64,000 nucleotides of DNA from Methanocellales archaeon (GTDB taxonomy: Archaea; Halobacteriota; UBA148): positions 1 to 64,000 of the forward strand of contig JAQUQR010000005.1 of NCBI GenBank assembly GCA_028715985.1. Direction: 5' to 3'. A program made the position numbers and the translations under genes. The notes under the pieces are model-generated. The model was not told the DNA's origin. It saw only the letters and a list, made by a program, of their open reading frames with translations, and searched no databases. Positions 61,374-64,000 of this stretch are shown here, one piece after another; the first letter of the stretch is position 1, and every line of letters begins with the position of its first letter.

Positions 61374-62559
61374 CGTGATCATATTCTCGAAGGTCTTAGC
61401 AGACAAGGGAACGGTATGGGATGCTCTACGAGCGAAAGAAATGGCTGCATCAAAAGCTCCAGATGATCTCATCAGATTCTCATCTGAGACCAAGCCAGTG
61501 GTGATGTGGAATATCACACGAGAGTGCAACCTTAGATGCGATCACTGCTACGCCAGTGCAGCGCCTGCTCCACATCCTAATGAATTGACGCTGGTTGAAG
61601 GCGTTCGATTGATTGATGAACTCGCTGAGTCAAGTATTCCAATGCTCATCTTTACAGGAGGAGAGCCGCTTGCGAGCAAGAATTTTTTTCCTTGGGTTCA
61701 TCACGCAAAAGATGTGGGGTTGCGTACTGTCCTTTCGACTAATGGTACGTTGATCACGCCAGAGATTGCGCAAAAATTGAGGGATGCAGATATACGTTAT
61801 GTGGGAGTCAGCATCGACGCAGTAACGCCAGAGATTCACGATAGATTTAGGGGCGTCCAAGGCGCCTGGAAGATGGCGATGGATGGACTAAAGAATGCGA
61901 TGGATGTTGGATTGAGAACAGGCTTCAGAATCACTATCACCAGAGATAACTGGGGTCAGGTACCTGCGCTGCTGAAGTTGGCGGTACAAATGAACGTACC
62001 TCGCTTTTGCCTGTATCATCTGGTGCCAACTGGAAGAGGTGAAAACATCGCAGTACAGGATATCACGAAGGCACAGAGGGTGGAGGTACTCAGACACCTA
62101 TATGATAAGGCCATCGAGCTAAGGGATAAAGAGATCGAAATACTGACCACTGACTCGCCGATGGATGGCGTTTACATTTTAGAGAGGCTCAAGAAAGAAG
62201 ACCCAGAGCGCGTGGATGTTGTGAGGAAGTTGCTGAAGATCTCGGGGGGGTGCTCTATGGGGAACAAGGTTGCAAACGTCGATTACCTTGGAAACGTCAA
62301 CCCATGCCATTTTGCTCCTCATAAGACAGTAGGAAATCTTCAGAAGCAGACGTTCAATGAAATTTGGAATGAAAATCCATGCGAATTACTGTGCAAGTTA
62401 CGCAGAAAAGAAGAGTTTCTAAAGGGCAACTGTGGAGTCTGCGATTATAAGGACGTATGCGGAGGCTGCAGGCAGAAAGCATGGTTCTTCAAGGATGACT
62501 TCCTAGAAGAAGATCCCACGTGCATCTACAATCCAATGACGAAGAGGATTGAAATATGA
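61363..62559 (+). CDS. ahbC: AhbC, 12,18-didecarboxysirohaem deacetylase, radical SAM
   Basis: A 398-residue radical SAM enzyme from TTG 61363; a GTG at 61375 after the hemD stop would avoid the overlap. Core cluster CNLRCDHC near residue 55 preceded by KPVVMWNITRE, LIFTGGEPL, VGVSIDAVTPEIHDRF, and a C-terminal CGVCDYKDVCGGCRQKAWFF. It removes two acetate groups to give Fe-coproporphyrin III, the substrate of AhbD encoded at the other end of the cluster. Confidence 0.87.
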   Translation: MDHNVIIFSKVLADKGTVWDALRAKEMAASKAPDDLIRFSSETKPVVMWNITRECNLRCDHCYASAAPAPHPNELTLVEGVRLIDELAESSIPMLIFTGGEPLASKNFFPWVHHAKDVGLRTVLSTNGTLITPEIAQKLRDADIRYVGVSIDAVTPEIHDRFRGVQGAWKMAMDGLKNAMDVGLRTGFRITITRDNWGQVPALLKLAVQMNVPRFCLYHLVPTGRGENIAVQDITKAQRVEVLRHLYDKAIELRDKEIEILTTDSPMDGVYILERLKKEDPERVDVVRKLLKISGGCSMGNKVANVDYLGNVNPCHFAPHKTVGNLQKQTFNEIWNENPCELLCKLRRKEEFLKGNCGVCDYKDVCGGCRQKAWFFKDDFLEEDPTCIYNPMTKRIEI

Positions 62560-62806
62560 GAGCGTTCTCATCCAAATTTTAACTAAAAATCGGAGCTTTT
62601 AAAAACCCTACTTCTTTCAAAATTAGCGTTAAAATCAGACTATATTGGAGTTCAAACGATATCCTTTCAATTGTATATCAACCAATAGTTTACATTAAGT
62701 TCAGTTAAAATCAGATAGGATTAAAATTAATTCTTGGATGCGCCAGATATGGCAAGCCAGATACGGGGAAAGACATTTGACGCAAGTTTGAAAAAAAAAT
62801 TAATTT

Positions 62807-63028
62807 TTACAATCCCTTCGGATAACATTTTTTGCATACAGGGACAACATCAAGATAGTCGTTGTACAATCCTCTTGTTTTAACACCTAAATAATGTGTA
62901 TCATCGAAGCAAATCGGCTCTCCGCAAAAATGGCATCTTCTCCATTTTTTACCGAAATCATTCTGCAGCAGCTCTTTACCACAAATTGAACATTTTAGTT
63001 TCACATCTCGATGACCTTCGGCACTCAT
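62807..63028 (-). CDS. small zinc-binding protein
   Basis: A 73-residue protein with LKCSICGKELL, RRCHFCGEPICFDDTH and VPVCKKCYPKGL, giving three CxxC pairs and a CxxCG/H pattern reminiscent of HNH-type or treble-clef zinc proteins. It lies 17 bases downstream of the CBS gene on the same strand. Function unknown. Confidence 0.55.
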   Translation of the reverse strand: MSAEGHRDVKLKCSICGKELLQNDFGKKWRRCHFCGEPICFDDTHYLGVKTRGLYNDYLDVVPVCKKCYPKGL

Positions 63029-63045
63029 TTTATTGTTCCTCCGAA

Positions 63046-63429
63046 CTAAAGAGTGGACTTTGCGATAAAATCTGCTAAATCCGCGGCAGTGAATATCCCG
63101 ATTATTTTTTCATCTTTCATTACCAGGAGTCTCTTGATTTTCAGATCAGCCATTATCCTGGCAGCCTCTCTAATATGAAAATCCGGGCTTATGGTAACTA
63201 TGGGCTCTGATGTAAAATCCTTGACCTTCACCTTTTTTATATCTGCTCCTTTTGTGATGACTTTTGATAGCAAATCCCGCTCAGTGAATATCCCATAGGG
63301 TTTATCTTTGTGTGTTACTACAACGCTCCCTATGTGCCTTTCGCCCATGATCTTGCATGCTGTTTCCACAGTACTGTTCTCGTCAACTGTGACCACTTTC
63401 TCCCGCATTACATCTCCGATATTCGTCAT
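63046..63429 (-). CDS. CBS-pair domain protein
   Basis: A 127-residue protein consisting of two CBS motifs: MREKVVTVDENSTVETACKI...GSVVVTHKDKPYGIFTERDLL and a second repeat with FTSEPIVTISPDFHIREAARIM...RLLVMKDEKIIGIFTAADL. Such stand-alone pairs sense adenine nucleotides or S-adenosylmethionine. The target is unknown. Confidence 0.8.
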   Translation of the reverse strand: MTNIGDVMREKVVTVDENSTVETACKIMGERHIGSVVVTHKDKPYGIFTERDLLSKVITKGADIKKVKVKDFTSEPIVTISPDFHIREAARIMADLKIKRLLVMKDEKIIGIFTAADLADFIAKSTL

Positions 63430-63540
63430 GGTTGAAAAGAGGTCTTGCTATAAGCTAATAAAAGTTGCGGAATAAGCGAAGTTTTTACTGCCTACCTAAT
63501 CTTTTAATTCTTTGCTTTGCAGTCATAACGCAACAAAAAT

Positions 63541-64000
63541 TCACCTTTTCCAGAATCCCGTGGATTTTTCATTCTCTTCCAGCTTTAACAGCAATTCTTT
63601 CTGCTCTTTACTTAGCTTCGTGGGCGTCTTTACCGCCACTTTTACGTGCTGGTCTCCTTTGCCCCTTCTATTCAGGTGAGGGATGCCCATCCCCTTTAAA
63701 CTAAACAGGGTTCCGGTCTGCGTGCCTGGGGGGATTTTAATCTTGGTTTTGCCTTCCAATGTTGGGGCCTCTACCTCTGCTCCAAGGGCTGCTTGGGTAA
63801 AGCTGATGGGAATCTCACAAATGACATCGTCTCCTTCACGCTTGAAAATCTCGTGGGGCTTGACATCAACTATTATGTACAAATCTCCAGCAGATCCCCC
63901 CCTTATGCCTGCTTCACCCTCTCCCACGATTCTCAGACGAGAGCCGATGTCCACTCCGGGCGGAATTTTTACGGATATTTTCCTTGTGCGCCGAACTTTT
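63541..64000 (-). CDS. dnaJ: DnaJ chaperone, C-terminal part (cut by the window edge)
   Basis: The minus-strand frame is open from the window end to TGA 63541-63543, about 152 residues. [69 protein letters not shown] and [21 protein letters not shown] are the DnaJ C-terminal substrate-binding domains. The J domain and zinc region lie outside the window. Partner of DnaK/GrpE. Confidence 0.88.
   Translation of the reverse strand, partial: KVRRTRKISVKIPPGVDIGSRLRIVGEGEAGIRGGSAGDLYIIVDVKPHEIFKREGDDVICEIPISFTQAALGAEVEAPTLEGKTKIKIPPGTQTGTLFSLKGMGIPHLNRRGKGDQHVKVAVKTPTKLSKEQKELLLKLEENEKSTGFWKR

Noticed and set aside
1-64000. CRISPR array, insertion sequence, integrase or rRNA/tRNA genes
   Set aside because: No regularly spaced repeats, transposase or tyrosine-recombinase signatures, or RNA gene hallmarks were seen on reading both strands; small RNAs cannot be excluded.

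Overview
The window reads as an archaeal chromosome segment, most likely from a euryarchaeote related to the cytochrome-containing methanogens and methane/alkane oxidisers (Halobacteriota). The evidence is a ribosomal protein S17e gene, coenzyme F420 genes (cofC, cofG, cofH), haem synthesis by the archaeal sirohaem (Ahb) route, a ThiD-ThiN fusion, a PurS/PurL/PurQ-type purine enzyme and TATA-box promoters. No methanogenesis operon, rRNA, tRNA, CRISPR array, transposase or integrase was seen. The genus cannot be fixed from sequence alone.

Layout. 1-9000 is accessory and AT-rich: three membrane methyltransferase paralogues (the first with an in-frame TAG), a DNPH1-like hydrolase, an odd thioredoxin-fold protein, a class III nucleotide cyclase, RmuC, and minus-strand single genes separated by palindromic elements that resemble integron attC sites. 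9066-25653 is core metabolism: lysine (asd-dapB-dapA) with rps17e, thiamine (thiD-N), a probable glycosylglycerate solute locus, ilvE, F420 (cofC/cofG/cofH) and purSLQ. 25650-29623 holds a compact minus-strand RiPP locus: SagB-type dehydrogenase, two Cys-rich precursor peptides and a YcaO enzyme. 29843-43707 contains, interrupted by an accessory block (33100-38600), a cytosolic solute-binding-fold protein, a UbiA-type prenyltransferase, four radical SAM enzymes, a geranylgeranyl-reductase-like flavoprotein and a chorismate-lyase-like protein. Together they look like a pathway for a prenylated aromatic redox carrier. 46781-49897 is a defence patch: a frameshifted GHKL-ATPase/HEPN gene facing a BglII-like restriction enzyme and its methyltransferase. 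50017-52474 pairs a B12-type radical SAM protein with a DUF1786 protein. 52800-62559 carries haem synthesis genes from glutamyl-tRNA to haem (ahbD-ahbA-ahbB-sirC, hemA-hemB-hemL-hemC-cobA-hemD-ahbC), mostly with overlapping starts and stops. The right edge has a zinc protein, a CBS protein and the 3' part of dnaJ.

How it fits together: haem plus a lipid-soluble prenylated carrier would supply a membrane electron-transport chain, and F420 supplies the cytosolic carrier. The most novel-looking parts are the RiPP cluster, the prenylated-cofactor gene set, and the attC-like cassette structure of the accessory blocks. Several accessory genes are broken by single-base shifts or a nonsense codon (203-706, 36368-37103, 37494-37733, 46781-48342), whereas the core genes are intact.
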